A DNA stretch of 64,000 nucleotides from Bursaphelenchus xylophilus (taxonomy: Eukaryota > Nematoda > Chromadorea > Rhabditida > Aphelenchoididae): positions 5,084,001-5,148,000 of the forward strand of contig CAJFCV020000001.1 of assembly GCA_904066235.2 (NCBI GenBank). Reading direction: 5' to 3'. The notes under the pieces were generated by a model that saw nothing but the letters and a program-made list of their open reading frames with translations, was not told the origin of the DNA and did not search any database. The position numbers and the translations under genes are program-made. How positions within the stretch are numbered: the first letter of the stretch is position 1; each line of letters starts with the position of its first letter. Shown in pieces: positions 1 through 10,680 of this stretch.

Positions 1-1296
1 TTCATCCGGTTACGGTAACATATAAAAATACTGTATCGGTCGGTAAAAATCGACCATAAAAAGTTTGCTTCAAAAAAGCCACAGCCAATTTTTTCATATT
101 CGTAATCAGCGTAAAATTCTGCTCTAGGACCAATTTTAAAAAGTTCAAAAATAGGACCCCCATTTTCCGTGGTGTAGTGGTTTTTGACCAAAACTGGTAA
201 TCTGACCACCCAGGTTCGAATCCGGGTGGGTGCGAATGTAGAAAAAAGACCTAAAATCACTTTTAATGAAAACCTGAGAGTTATTTGAAGCACGCTGAGC
301 AATTTTAGGCATTAAAACTCTCTGAATTTGGGATTAAAACGATTTTTATGTAATTTTAGAGGATTAATGCATCAAAAATAAAACTGCTTCAAACTGGTTG
401 AAATTGATAACACTTATTCTATGGCTAATTGTAAGAAACTTTCCTGTTTACTTTTTTTGGTAGAGTGCTGTATCATGGATTACTGTAACATAAAACTTAT
501 TCTACTTAGCAGATTTTTTCTTCAAAATTCTTGGGTAAATGTTTTTCTTTTTTTGATTAGATCTATTAAAAAGCAAGAAATCTCAACGCTCCATATTTCA
601 AAAAAAGAATTTCCCATGATATATTGTGCATCTTGACATCATTATCGATTGGAAACCTGCGCGTTATAACGGACGTGTTTCAAGTCCTACGGACATAGAA
701 AACACATTTGTGTGATAACCAACGTGTTCTCAAGCATTCCTATCATAATTGTGATACATTGAAGTCTCTACGCCCTGTCGCATACCAAAAACGAAAACGG
801 GTTTAATGTTACAGTAATCCATGATATAGCATTCTACCAAAAAAAGTTAACGGGAAAGTTTCTTACAATTAGCCATAGAATAAGTGTTATCAATTTCAAC
901 CAGTTTGAAGCAGTTTTATTTTTGATGCATTAATCCTCTAAAATTACATAAAAATCGTTTTAATCCCAAATTCAGAGAGTTTTAATGCCTAAAATTGCTC
1001 AGCGTGCTTCAAATAACTCTCAGGTTTTCATTAAAAGTGATTTTAGGTCTTTTTTCTACATTCGCACCCACCCGGATTCGAACCTGGGTGGTCAGATTAC
1101 CAGTTTTGGTCAAAAACCACTACACCACGGAAAATGGGGGTCCTATTTTTGAACTTTTTAAAATTGGTCCGAGAGCAGAATTTTACGCTGATTACGAATA
1201 TGAAAAAATTGGCTGTGGCTTTTTTGAAACAAACTTTTTATGGTCGATTTTTACCGACCGATACAGTATTTTTATATGTTACCGTAACCGGATGAA
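1..1296. repeat. Large foldback (inverted-repeat) element with tRNA-like arms
   Basis: The first ~494 bases are repeated in reverse complement at about 806-1296, separated by a ~310-base unique loop. The outer tips match (TTCATCCGG at 1, CCGGATGAA at 1288-1296). The left end may continue outside the window. Each arm carries a tRNA-like stretch with recognisable A-box and B-box sequences. The ORFs in the arms are mirror images and show no recognisable protein. This is most likely a non-autonomous foldback transposon or MITE. Confidence 0.8.
165..236 (+). pseudogene. tRNA-like sequence in foldback arm
   Basis: A box-like TGGTGTAGTGG at about 170-180 is followed by a perfect B-box core GGTTCGAATCC at 213-223, with a T-arm-like helix CCAGG/CCGGG (one mismatch). 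The acceptor and anticodon stems do not pair well, so this is a degenerate tRNA or tRNA-derived Pol III promoter. The mirror copy lies at about 1060-1132 on the minus strand. Confidence 0.55.
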
Positions 1297-2643
1297 ATTT
1301 TTTTTGGTTTTATTGAACTCGTCATGCCCAAAAACCATAGTAGCCCTATTTTTATGACAAACGGACACCATTGTAGAAAGTTATAACGAATTACTGTATA
1401 AACAGAAAATTGTATAAAAAGTACAGTTAATGGAAGAATTAAGGAAAACTGTGGTTCGCTTTTTCTCTACAGGTGCCATGGGTCATACTAATGTAAAAAA
1501 CTCAACATCGAAAAAATCCTATGTCCTGGCCTAACTACGGCTTGCTTCAGTGACTCAGAAATCGTCTTTTAATGTGGACTTTTTCACTCTTGTTGAAAAA
1601 TTTTTTTTCAGCGTTCATACCCTAACGGTAATACAGACAGCACTCTTTTTGCTTTTAACTTGCTTTAAAAAAGTTTAGAGAAAGCGTACGGAACTTTTTA
1701 CTCCACAATTTTACCAAAAAAAAAGCCTGAAATTTTCCAAGTCCGAGAAAGTCAATTGAAAATCATTCCAAAAATTTTCTAAGTTTTAGCGGTTTCGGCT
1801 GGAAAATAATTTTCAAAAGCTTTGGGAAGGCATAGAAAGGTCAATTCAGAATATTTCTTCCTGAAATTCAATCGGTTGAAAATGGCGAATCTTAGCTCCA
1901 GAAAAATCTAAATTTCATGAAAATCGGCGGAGTCTCCGCGGAGAAATCTAAAAAAAGAGGACGGAAGGTTTTAGTGGTCCACCCTGTACAATGTTATTTG
2001 TATCCATGCCAACTTTTTTGGTGTTGAGTAAATGAACCTCATTTTTTCAAATTTTCTTGGGTTAGCGGTAATTCAGAACAAGGTAGCCAACGGATCCGTG
2101 GTTAAAACGCATAAATGTAATGCTACTTTCATTATGGTAACGGCGCGACCTGAGAAACCACCCTCAAAAAATTTTATACGGAAAAGTATGTACATTGTAA
2201 TATTTACCATAACGCCTGATACAAGACACCTGCAGGACAGCGTCACAATCACTAATTCAGTGGAAAGCGCCGCTTATTTAGAAACAGAGTACTCAGTACA
2301 TTTAATAAAAAGTGTGGTTGCAAAGGTCCAGCCTCACCAAAGAACGGAATCGTTTTCCTAAGCCTTCCCAACACTGGATGATATTAAAGAATGTCAAGTA
2401 TTTGCCCGGAGGGCACGTGGTTAGTTAAAATTTTTATGCTGTTAACAAGTAAGAGATGGTGGTTCTAACAGTACCAAACATTAAGGAGCACAGTTCTCTA
2501 GGCCCTCGAAATGAGACGTTAATTCTTAAACCCAAAAATTTGCAAGACTTATGGGACACCCTAATATGCGAGTCTTACAAGAAACTAAATTCTACTGCAA
2601 CCATTACCCACAAAAAGAATCAGCACAATAACGCAATATTCAC
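1297..2643. other. Region without a recognised gene
   Basis: Open frames here are short and resemble no family I know. If gene A had a fourth (MSP-like) exon it should lie in or beyond this stretch on the minus strand, but I found no trace of its conserved block (EQCELEI... LHLLPNAR-type sequence). Confidence 0.4.
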
Positions 2644-4464
2644 CTTGAGATCATCGATTTCGTAATGATGCGCCAGTTTAACAACTTTTCTCGCCAATTT
2701 GTTTCCTTTGACCTTCTTGTAACTGCTGATGTAATTCAGCATAGCCTCTACAGTCTCAGCATCATCATCGAGCCGGACTACACCTTCGTTCTTCTCCTTC
2801 ATGTCTGTCATGAGCATTTTCGCGAATACTTTCGACTTCATTGCCAATTGATACTTTGTGACCTAAAATTTCAAAACCATAGAAAAAACATACACCTTCT
2901 TACATCAAAGCTTCTGCCTCCAGCTTCGATTTTGAGATCGCGAAATGCAGGATCACCAAAATATTCCGTTCTCGGAGGATAGGTTACCCCTAACAAATAG
3001 GTTACCCCAGCGGATAGGTTACCCCACCGGATAGGTTACCCCAAGTTTCGGATAGGTAACCTCGGAGGATAGGTTACCCCACGGATAGGTTACCTCGGAG
3101 GATAGGTTACCCCGAGGATAGGTTACCTGAAAAAAAATTTTTTTTTAAAATGTTTTCGCTTCGGGACTTGGAAAAAAAGGATTTTTTGTGAAATTTAAAA
3201 AAATTTTGAAATGTTTTCGCCTCGGGACTTGGAAAAAAAGGATTTTTTGTGAAAATTGAAAAGAATTTGAAATGTTTTCGCTTCGGGACTGGGAAGAAAA
3301 ACAATTTTTTAGAAAATTCATCAAAATTTTGAAATCTTTTTGCATCGGAAGTAGAAAAAAGGGTGTCTGACTGAATATTAACTGTGGTGCCGCCAGCACT
3401 AAAATTTTGTCTAAAACCAATGGTACCACCTGGTACTATATAGTACCACGTGTGTTTGGGCTCTACAAAGCACCAAACCATCACCATTACTGCCTTACGG
3501 CCAAATTTTCACTTCTCACAAAACAGTACCAGTTGGTACCATATAGTACCAAGTGTTAAAACGTGTTTTTGGGTTCTACTAAGCACCAAACCAACGCCAT
3601 TACCGCCTTACGGCCAAATTTGCACCTCGTACTAAACAGTACCAGGTAGTACTATTTAGTACCAAGTATTAAAAATGCGTTTTTTAAGCAGTACTAGGCA
3701 CCAAAACAACACCATTAACGTCTAAAAGTGTTATAAGTCGAAAAAATTTCAAAAAGAATCCCTGAAGGTAGTAAAGTAACAGAAACCCAGTTTTCATATT
3801 CAGTCAGTTCACATTCAGTCAGCTCGAAAAAATTTCAAATTTTTTTCAAATTTCACAAAAAATCCTTTTTTTCCAACTCCCAAAGCGAAAACATCTCAAA
3901 TTTTATTCAATTTTCACAAAAAATCCTTCTTTTTAAACTTCCGAAGCGAAAACATTTAAAAATTTTTTCAATTTTCACAAAAAATCCTTCTTTTTAAACT
4001 CCCGAAGCGAAAACATTTAAAAATTTTTTCAATTTTCACAAAAAATCCTTCTTATTAAACTCCCGAAGCGAAAACATTTAAAAATTTTTTCAATTTTCAC
4101 AAAAAATCCTTCTTTTTAAACTCCCGAAGCGAAAACATTTCAAAAAAATTTTTTTCTTTTTTTGGTAAAGGGTAACCTATCCGTGGAGTTACCTATCCGG
4201 TGGGGTAACCTATCCGTGGGGTAACCTATCCGGTGGGGTAACCTATCCTCCGAGTTATGTGTTTTTTGGGGTAACCTATCCTCGGAGTAACCTATCCTCC
4301 CCAAATCAAATATTCATTCGGAATCTCCGGATTTCTCTCAATTTTCTCTGAAAGAATAATAAGAATCGGTCCGAAAAAAAACTACCTTCAACGCCCTTAA
4401 CCCGTGCCGCCAAATTTTTTTCTTGCTTTTCGGATCTGCAAGAACATTCGAAACACAGTCGCAT
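2644..4464 (-). pseudogene. BTB-MSP family gene A, interrupted by a transposon and lacking its last exon
   Basis: Exon 1 is 4386-4464 (ATG at 4464, encoding MRLCFECS... and a charged helix). Exon 2 is split: 4308-4347 encodes ERNPEIPNEYF and 2904-2966 encodes EYFGDPAFRDLKIEAGG. Exon 3 is 2644-2862 (219 nt) and encodes the rest of the BTB domain, starting VTKYQLAMKSKVFAKML and ending HHYEIDDLK. The 1341-bp insertion at 2967-4307 is flanked by the 8-bp duplication AAATATTC (2959-2966 and 4308-4315). Removing it and one copy restores the same 95-nt exon 2 found in genes B-E. A donor (GTGAAT) follows exon 3, but the MSP-like exon is not seen before position 1, so the gene is truncated or its last exon lies outside the window. 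In its present state the gene should not make a full protein. Confidence 0.8.
2967..4307. mobile_element. Transposon with inverted tandem-repeat ends inserted in gene A
   Basis: Both ends are short tandem arrays of GGATAGGTTACCCC-like units: at least six at the left (2974-3127) and, inverted, a similar number at the right (4168-4300). Inside these are inverted ~60-75-bp units containing TTTTCGCTTCGGGA (left 3130-3350, right 3850-4150). The centre (3360-3720) is rich in TAGTACC palindromes. It has an 8-bp target duplication, AAATATTC, as for hAT-type elements. There is no transposase, so it is non-autonomous. The central sequence is shared with the element at 56244-57345. Confidence 0.8.
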
Positions 4465-4744
4465 AACTACTGAGTTTCACTGACGAAACGCTTCTGAAGG
4501 GAAAGAAACTCCGAAAGCATGTGAGAAACAGTTGACCCATTCTTTACTGCGAAATGTGCAAATATTGGCCGGATCTCGTCCCAGGACCAAGTCGACAAGG
4601 GACGAGCAAAATCAACGTTGCGGTGATATCTATTTTTATATTACCTATATTACTTGCTTTAAATCCATTTTATTTGTTACTGAATTTTGTGGGTGAGATT
4701 GGGGGCATGAATACGGGAAAAATACGAAAGAGATGTACAAAAGG

Positions 4745-5919
4745 TTAAAAAATATCGATAGGCAAGCACCGTGTGTTCGGAAGAATATGGAGAAGATCGT
4801 AGTCAGTGGAATCGTGGACATACGACGTAAAGTACACTTCGCCGGTGGTACTGGACTTATTATATTTGGCGAACCGGCTTGGAGATAGAGTCAGACTCTT
4901 GTTCGGAGACACAATTTGATAATCCGTCAGGGATTCGGAAGGCTTTGTTACATACAACTTGAAAACGATTGGAAACTGAGAGTGATTGGTGATGGTAAGG
5001 TAGGACACACAATCACCCGCAAGGTTAAAATACAGTGATGGGGGAGTGAGGGAAATCGGAGTCCCACAGAAGTCGATAAAATTGAAAAAGAGGAATTCGT
5101 TGCATTTCAAGAAAACCAGGGGAAGACGGAGTTGAGATGCCAACAATAAACTCTCCTCAGCATCGTTGACGGTCAGAGTTTCCAAGATTTCAAGCTCACA
5201 TTGCTCCTGAAATTAGAATAACCATCAAAGGGACAATAAAGATATATGTTATAATATATTATATAAATCTCGTTAACATAATTTTAGAAACTCCATTCTC
5301 TTAGATCCTAAAACAATAAAGAAACATCAAAACAACGCAACCTTTAGATCATCGATTTCGTAACAATGGGCCAGTTGAACAACTTTTCTCGCCAATTCGT
5401 TTCCCTTGACCTTCCTGAACATGTAAATGTATTCAAGCATGGCCCCAACAGACTCCGCATCTGCATCAATCCTCATAACACCTTCTGTTTTCTCCTTCAT
5501 GTCAATCGTGAACATTCTCTTGAAGACTTTGGACTTGAGTGCTAGCTGATTTTTTGTTACCTAAAATTGCGGGACTAATGGAAACCATGCATAACTTACA
5601 TGAAAGGTTTTGCCGTCGGCTTGTATTTGAAAGTCGCTGACATCAGGATTTCCGTAGAACTCATAGGGAACCTCTCGGTTTTGATTGACCCTGTCTAAAA
5701 TAATATCAATGAAAGAATTTTTCAAATACTAAAAAACGAACTACTCAAGCCAGCCGAGGACAGTTTAAACCACAATGAAGCTAATCGTCCACAGTTTTAG
5801 AAAGCTAAGGTGAAATTAAAAAGAGTACACATACCTTTTAGGACGTTTATTTGGTCCTGCAAGTACTTCTGTCGAGATGATTGGCAGCGGCCTGAACAGA
5901 ACCCCAAATGATGCTTCAT
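4745..5919 (-). CDS. BTB-MSP fusion protein (gene B, intact)
   Basis: Four exons: 5835-5919, 5600-5694, 5342-5560 and 4745-5206, 861 nt with stop, 286 aa. Residues ~1-28 are a basic/charged N-terminus ending in YLQDQINVLK. Residues ~29-133 form a BTB/POZ-like fold: FYGNPDVSDFQIQADGKTF, then ALKSKVFKRMF, then a helix ending LAHCYEIDDLK. Residues ~134-175 are a BACK-like helical hairpin (LTVNDAEESLLLASQLRLP). The last ~100 residues resemble an MSP/PapD-like beta sandwich: LTITNHSQFPIVFKLYV is the typical MSP 'TNxS...FK' strand. BTB proteins often recruit substrates to cullin-3 ligases or multimerise, and MSP domains bind FFAT-like peptides or self-assemble; the combined function is unknown. Phases agree at every junction. 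It is divergent with gene C, and the two starts were close before the 6060-8685 insertion. Confidence 0.8.
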
Positions 5920-6059
5920 GTTGTGGAAATGAGACACAACTTGAGGAAACGTTGAACAAAGTCACCCTTATATCCAGGTTCTGCGGAGGTTTCTGCAATT
6001 TTTGGATAACAAAAAATCAATATTACTAATTTTAATTTTTATTATTGATTTTTGATTAA

Positions 6060-8685
6060 CCCTTTCCGGACGAGTCGGCACGTATATATACTGCTCCACA
6101 AAATGATAGACGCACCCCTTTTTTACCGATTATCTTCCTTATACTAAATGATATCCAAAAATGTTCAACAGATGAAATGTGGCTTATTAAACGAGAAATC
6201 ATGTCCCATAACGATTTTGGCACAAAATTTTGTCTTGACTGAAATTTTGAAATTTTTTGATTTTTAGGCTCCACAAAATGATAGACGCACTTGAATAATT
6301 TTTGATTTTTTAAAACAAATTTTGAGTCAACCTGCTCTTGTCGCACTTCCCCGTGTTCTCTGTAGTGTTAAGAAGGCTATTACATTCATATCCGCCGTAC
6401 TTAATCGACGCAATGGCCTCATGGGCCATCTGCGACCTTGTACATGAGGTAAACATTAGTTTTGAAAAAACCCCCCGATTAACGATTTATTTTCGCCAAG
6501 AAACATCTTAGATTACTTGTAGTAACTACAAGTTGTAAAATAAATCAACACCGATTCGTTTGAATTCATTTAATCGACCAATAAGTTACCGTATACCTTC
6601 TACAGTAACCTTCAAAGGCCCTAAAAGCACAGAAAATTACTATCCATGGCAACGTTTTGCTTAGAAAATCAAACTCAGCATGCTAAAAAACCTGTAATTG
6701 CAACTTATTGCTTGCTTAAAGGTGCTATCTGCCGCAGGTAGTTAGTTCAAAGATAAATGCGTAAAAGTAAGCCTATTTTGGCCTATTTTTGTGAACTTTT
6801 TTGTAGAACGAACTTTACAGACCCGATTTATTTTGTAACGGCTGATGATTGAAGCATTATGTTTTCAGGCATGCTGAGTTCGAATTTGCATATCAAATTT
6901 TATGATTCTCGTCTATTCGTCTTGGTATTTCGGGGTCTAAAGTATTACGGTAGCTACTTGTTGAAGATGATATGCCAAGAAAATACGCGAGATCTTTGAG
7001 CAAGCTGATTTTTTTGCATTAATGAAATCCACCCGCGTAATGTAATAGCATTAGCTAGTTTCTCGCTCAAGAAAACAGCCCAACCGGCATTTTTTTAAAA
7101 ACTAATGCTTACCTCATGTACAAGGTCGCAGATGGTCCATGAGGCCATTGCGTCGATTATGTACGGCGGATATGAATGTAATAGCCTTCTTAACACTACA
7201 GAGAACACGGGGAAGTGCGACAAGAGCGGGTTGACTCAAAATTTATTTTAAAAAATCAAAAATTATTCAAGTGCGTCTATCATTTTGTGGAGCAGAAAAA
7301 TCAAAAAATTTCAAAATTTCAGTCAAGACAAAATTTTGTTCCAAAATCGGTATGGGACATGATTTCTCGGTTAATTAGCCACATTTCATCTGTTGAACAT
7401 TTTTGGATATCATTTAGTATAAGGAAGATAATCGGTAAAAAAAGGGTGCGTCTATCATTTTGTGGAGCAGTATATTAAAATGAAAGAGGGTACCCTACTG
7501 AGTAACGGCATAATAGTGGTTCAGCCCATCGAAGCGTTATTTGGGACTTATGACAAAAAATGTCCTGAAAAGTACCCCCACTTGACATATCACTTTCAAA
7601 ATTTTTGCGACAAGCTGTAAATCGGAAACTACCCCTAAATTAAAGTCGAGGAGTCCTAGTATTGTTACATCCAAGAACTGTCCAAATCGGAGCACCATAG
7701 GATTTGTTATCGATTTTTGGAAATTGAATTTTTAATTTTGGTCAATTTTGGGCCTAAAATCAAGTATATCATCCGCGGGTATCAACCATTTCGGTCCAAA
7801 TGTGGTTTTTCCGAATCTATTGTGATGGTAGCTTCTTACTAGAATATTTCCACAAAAAACCTATGAGGCATATTTCTGTAAAACGCGGAAATGTTGAATG
7901 TGTAAAGGTTTGATCGTATAAAATGTCGCCGCGAGCCGCGAAGGGACGGGCGCAGCTCGAAACGAGAAAATATTTTAAAATTTTTCGAGAAGTTTGATTT
8001 TAGCGTGAAACAAAATCAAACTCGATTGAAATTGCCTGAAAACAGAGTAAAAATATAAAAATGACATTTAGGTAATGTTTGCGTGCTATTTCTGCCTGTA
8101 TTCCGTGTTGAAATCAGCTTTTCGACACCAAAATAATATTTCTCGAAGAAAAAATTATTATTTTCTCGTTTCGGGCTGCGCCCGTCCCTTCGCGGCTCGC
8201 GGCGACATTTTATACGATCAAACCTTTGCACATTCAACATTTCCGCGTTTTACAGAAATATGCCTCATAGGTTTTTTGTGGAAATATTCTAGTAAGAAGC
8301 TACCATCACAATAGATTCGGAAAAACCACATTTGGACCGAAATGGTTGATACCCGCGGATGATATACTTGATTTTAGGCCCAAAATTGACCAAAATTAAA
8401 AATTCAATTTCCAAAAATCGATAACAAATCCTATGGTGCTCCGATTTGGACAGTTCTTGGATGTAACAATACTAGGACTCCTCGACTTTAATTTAGGGGT
8501 AGTTTCCGATTTACAGCTTGTCGCAAAAATTTTGAAAGTGATATGTCAAGTGGGGGTACTTTTCAGGACATTTTTTGTCATAAGTCCCAAATAACGCTTC
8601 GATGGGCTGAACCACTATTATGCCGTTACTCAGTAGGGTACCCTCTTTCATTTTAATATATACGTGCCGACTCGTCCGGAAAGGG
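6060..8685. mobile_element. piggyBac-like TTAA-flanked palindromic element with a nested insertion
   Basis: The ends are TTAA-CCCTTTCCGGACGAG and the exact reverse complement CTCGTCCGGAAAGGG-TTAA (TTAA at 6056-6059 and 8686-8689). A TTAA duplication and a CCC-starting inverted repeat are the hallmarks of piggyBac elements. The interior from about 7473 to 8655 is itself a long palindrome centred near 8075. The left arm is interrupted by a second palindrome (6091-7470). No transposase is encoded, so this is non-autonomous. It lies in the former promoter region between genes B and C. Confidence 0.75.
6091..7470. mobile_element. Nested Tc/mariner-like palindromic MITE
   Basis: Inverted ends CTGCTCCACAAAATGATAG... 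and ...CTATCATTTTGTGGAGCAG are flanked by TA. The arms (6091-~6470 and ~7090-7470) match almost exactly in reverse complement. The uninterrupted right arm of the host element (8655-8675) shows the empty site, so insertion was at a TA in an AT run. The mirror ORFs in the arms (both starting MRQE) are an effect of the palindrome and are unlikely to be genes. The end resembles that of the 16919-22011 element. Confidence 0.75.
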
Positions 8686-8743
8686 TTAAAATACCGGTAT
8701 TTATTGTAATTATTGAGTTGTGTCTGTTTTGGTGTGTAATCTG

Positions 8744-9909
8744 ATGAAAAGTAGGCTTTGTTTCGCGGAATGCGAAGCGCTTAGACGAGATCGCCACCTT
8801 GAAACGAGAATAAACGCGCTCAAAGGTAAGTCCAATAAATGTGAGATGAATTGATCATGGCATGATTGTGTGACCTCGTGTGTTTATAAATTGCCAAATC
8901 ACACTTATATATAATTTTTCCTTTCAGGGAAGGTCTCCCGAAATCTGGAGGCTCCTAATGAGTACTTTGGAAATCCCGAATTCAGCGACTTCCGAATCCA
9001 AGCTGGGGAGAGGACCTTTTACGTAAGAAACATTTTTCTTATTTATTTATAATTTTAGGTAACAAAATATCAATTGGCACTGAAGTCGAAGGTATTTGCC
9101 AGGATGCTTATGGTCTGCATGAAAGAAAAGAATGAAGGTGTTATGCGGCTTGACGAAGATCCGGAGAGCGTGGAGGCCATGTTGAATTTCATTTACATGT
9201 ACATAAGGGTCAAAGGAGGCGAATTGGCAAAAAAAGTTATTCATCTCGCACATCGTTATGAACTCGATGAACTCAAGGTGAATGTCTTTTACGTTCTCCT
9301 GTCTTTATCCGGCTTTGAAGTTGGAAAAGCTATGTGCGGAGCTTGTTTTAAACTTTTTAGCTAACATTATGCGAAGTTTTGTTTCAGGATCAATGCGAAT
9401 TCGAGATTGTGAAGCACCTGACTGCCGAAGATGCCGAGGAGAGCTTGTTTTTGGCATCCCAACTCAAGCTTTCGCTTCTTTTCTTGAAATGCAACCAGAT
9501 ACTGTACTTCAACTTTACGCACTTTGAGGAAAATTCCATTTCCTGTTCTACCGACCAGATTTGGTTTGATGACTACGGATTTTGCTACACATCGCTTGAG
9601 TTTACCAACCACACCAATACGAGAATATCATTTGCGATCTACAGTTGCGACCCGTTGACTCAGAGAATGTGGTTCCAAGTGATTGAGCCAGCAGCTAAAA
9701 TGACTTTGTCTGACGCAGCTCTGAGATACATTAATTGTCCTGCGAGGACAATGGGATTGATATACTATGGCCCGTATGTGGAGAATTGTTACGTTCCACT
9801 CCATCTTCGGCCGGGTTCACGCTTCTTGTCGCTTGAAATTGGTTTGTTAAAATCAGATAAAATTGTAACCAGAGATCGCCGCGGCTCAGAGCCCTGGCTC
9901 GGGCTCTGA
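8744..9909 (+). CDS. BTB-MSP fusion protein (gene C), C-terminus altered by a MITE
   Basis: Exons 8744-8825, 8928-9022, 9059-9277 and 9388-9909, 918 nt, 305 aa. It has the same plan as gene B: a short charged N-terminus (ETRINALK), BTB (EYFGNPEFSDFRIQAGERTF, then LALKSKVFARML, then AHRYELDELK), a BACK-like hairpin (LTAEDAEESLFLASQLKLS) and an MSP-like domain (LEFTNHTNTRISFAIYS). After SLEIGLLKSDKIV the frame runs into the MITE at 9870, which supplies the last ~13 codons (RDRRGSEPWLGL) and the stop. The BTB and MSP cores are intact, so the gene may still work. The ATG lies 58 bases from the end of the piggyBac-like element. Confidence 0.78.
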
Positions 9910-10089
9910 GCGGCTCTCGAGCCCAAAGTTTTGGAAAAATATTAAAAAAATTTTTTTTGCACGGGAGCCGGGATTCGGAGCCGCAGACCTTTTTAAGTTT
10001 TTCATGGGAGCCGGAGCTGCAAATTTGGCATCGGCTCCGGCTCTGGGAGCTAAGAGCCGGAGCCGAAATTTTGACCGTGGCAATCTCTG
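9870..10089. mobile_element. hAT-type MITE, GC-rich, at the 3' end of gene C
   Basis: A 220-bp element with inverted tips CAGAGATCGCC and GGCAATCTCTG, flanked by ATTGTAAC (9862-9869) and ACTGTAAC (10090-10097). This is an 8-bp duplication with one mismatch, as for hAT elements. The interior is made of inverted GGCTC/GAGCC-type GC-rich repeats. Confidence 0.7.
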
Positions 10090-10391
10090 ACTGTAACTTG
10101 ACCGTTCTTCTTCTCCAAGTTCGATTGATATTTGATTAGTTTATTAAAGGTATGATTCTTTGCTATAAAAAAATAAAATTCTGTCTCAAATTCAAATATT
10201 TTTGTGTTGATTTTGGATTGCGGGTGTTTGTTGTTGATCTGGGAAGGTTCAGCGCGTCAGCCTTGAAAGCCATGACTCAAAATTGCTCAAACTCTGACGG
10301 GAAGAGTTGGCTCGCATTTTCGGATCAGGTGCCTCGATATAGAAAATCATTTTTTGTCTTTCCAATTTTTACAACAACTCCAACAAAAATA

Positions 10392-10680
10392 TCAACCCCT
10401 AGCCTTGATTTCGACTTCAAATGGTTCGGGAGCGATGCTAAATCCGAAGTTCCGTTTTATTTATGGCTTTCGTCCTCCAGAAATGAGCGGATCTCGTACC
10501 TACTGAAGAAGTTGGCCACATTCAGGAAGGTCTCGATCTTGGCCAAGGCTTCGCCCGCGCAAATCCGGCGACCAGTCGAAAATGAGATGAGTTCCTCAGT
10601 CTTCTTCAAACTCCCGGATTCATCCAGAAACCGTTCAGGCTGAAAGTTCATGGGGTCCTTGACAGCAGAGTCTTATAGGG
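10392..10680 (-). pseudogene. Cytochrome P450 C-terminal relic
   Basis: The minus strand encodes FQPERF (the PERF motif) followed by the heme-cysteine loop FSTGRRICAGE (F-x-x-G-x-x-x-C-x-G) and a continuing helix to SFLEDESHK, then a stop. After a frameshift the typical P450 tail FGFSIAPEPFEVEIK appears and ends at 10392. Upstream of the PERF region there is an in-frame stop and no further P450 sequence. Only the last ~90 of ~500 residues remain, so it is a dead fragment. Confidence 0.8.

Noticed and set aside
995..1357. 120-aa ORF in the first foldback
   Set aside because: It reads through the tRNA-like arm and the element tip; no domain and no plausible splice partners.
2974..3127. Short regular repeats resembling a CRISPR array
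   Set aside because: The GGATAGGTTACCCC units abut with little or no unique spacer, occur inverted at the other end of the same element, and the genome is eukaryotic. They are transposon end repeats.
6056..7478. Mirrored ORFs starting MRQE as transposase remnants
   Set aside because: They contain the element's terminal repeats themselves and show no DDE/DDD or HTH motif.
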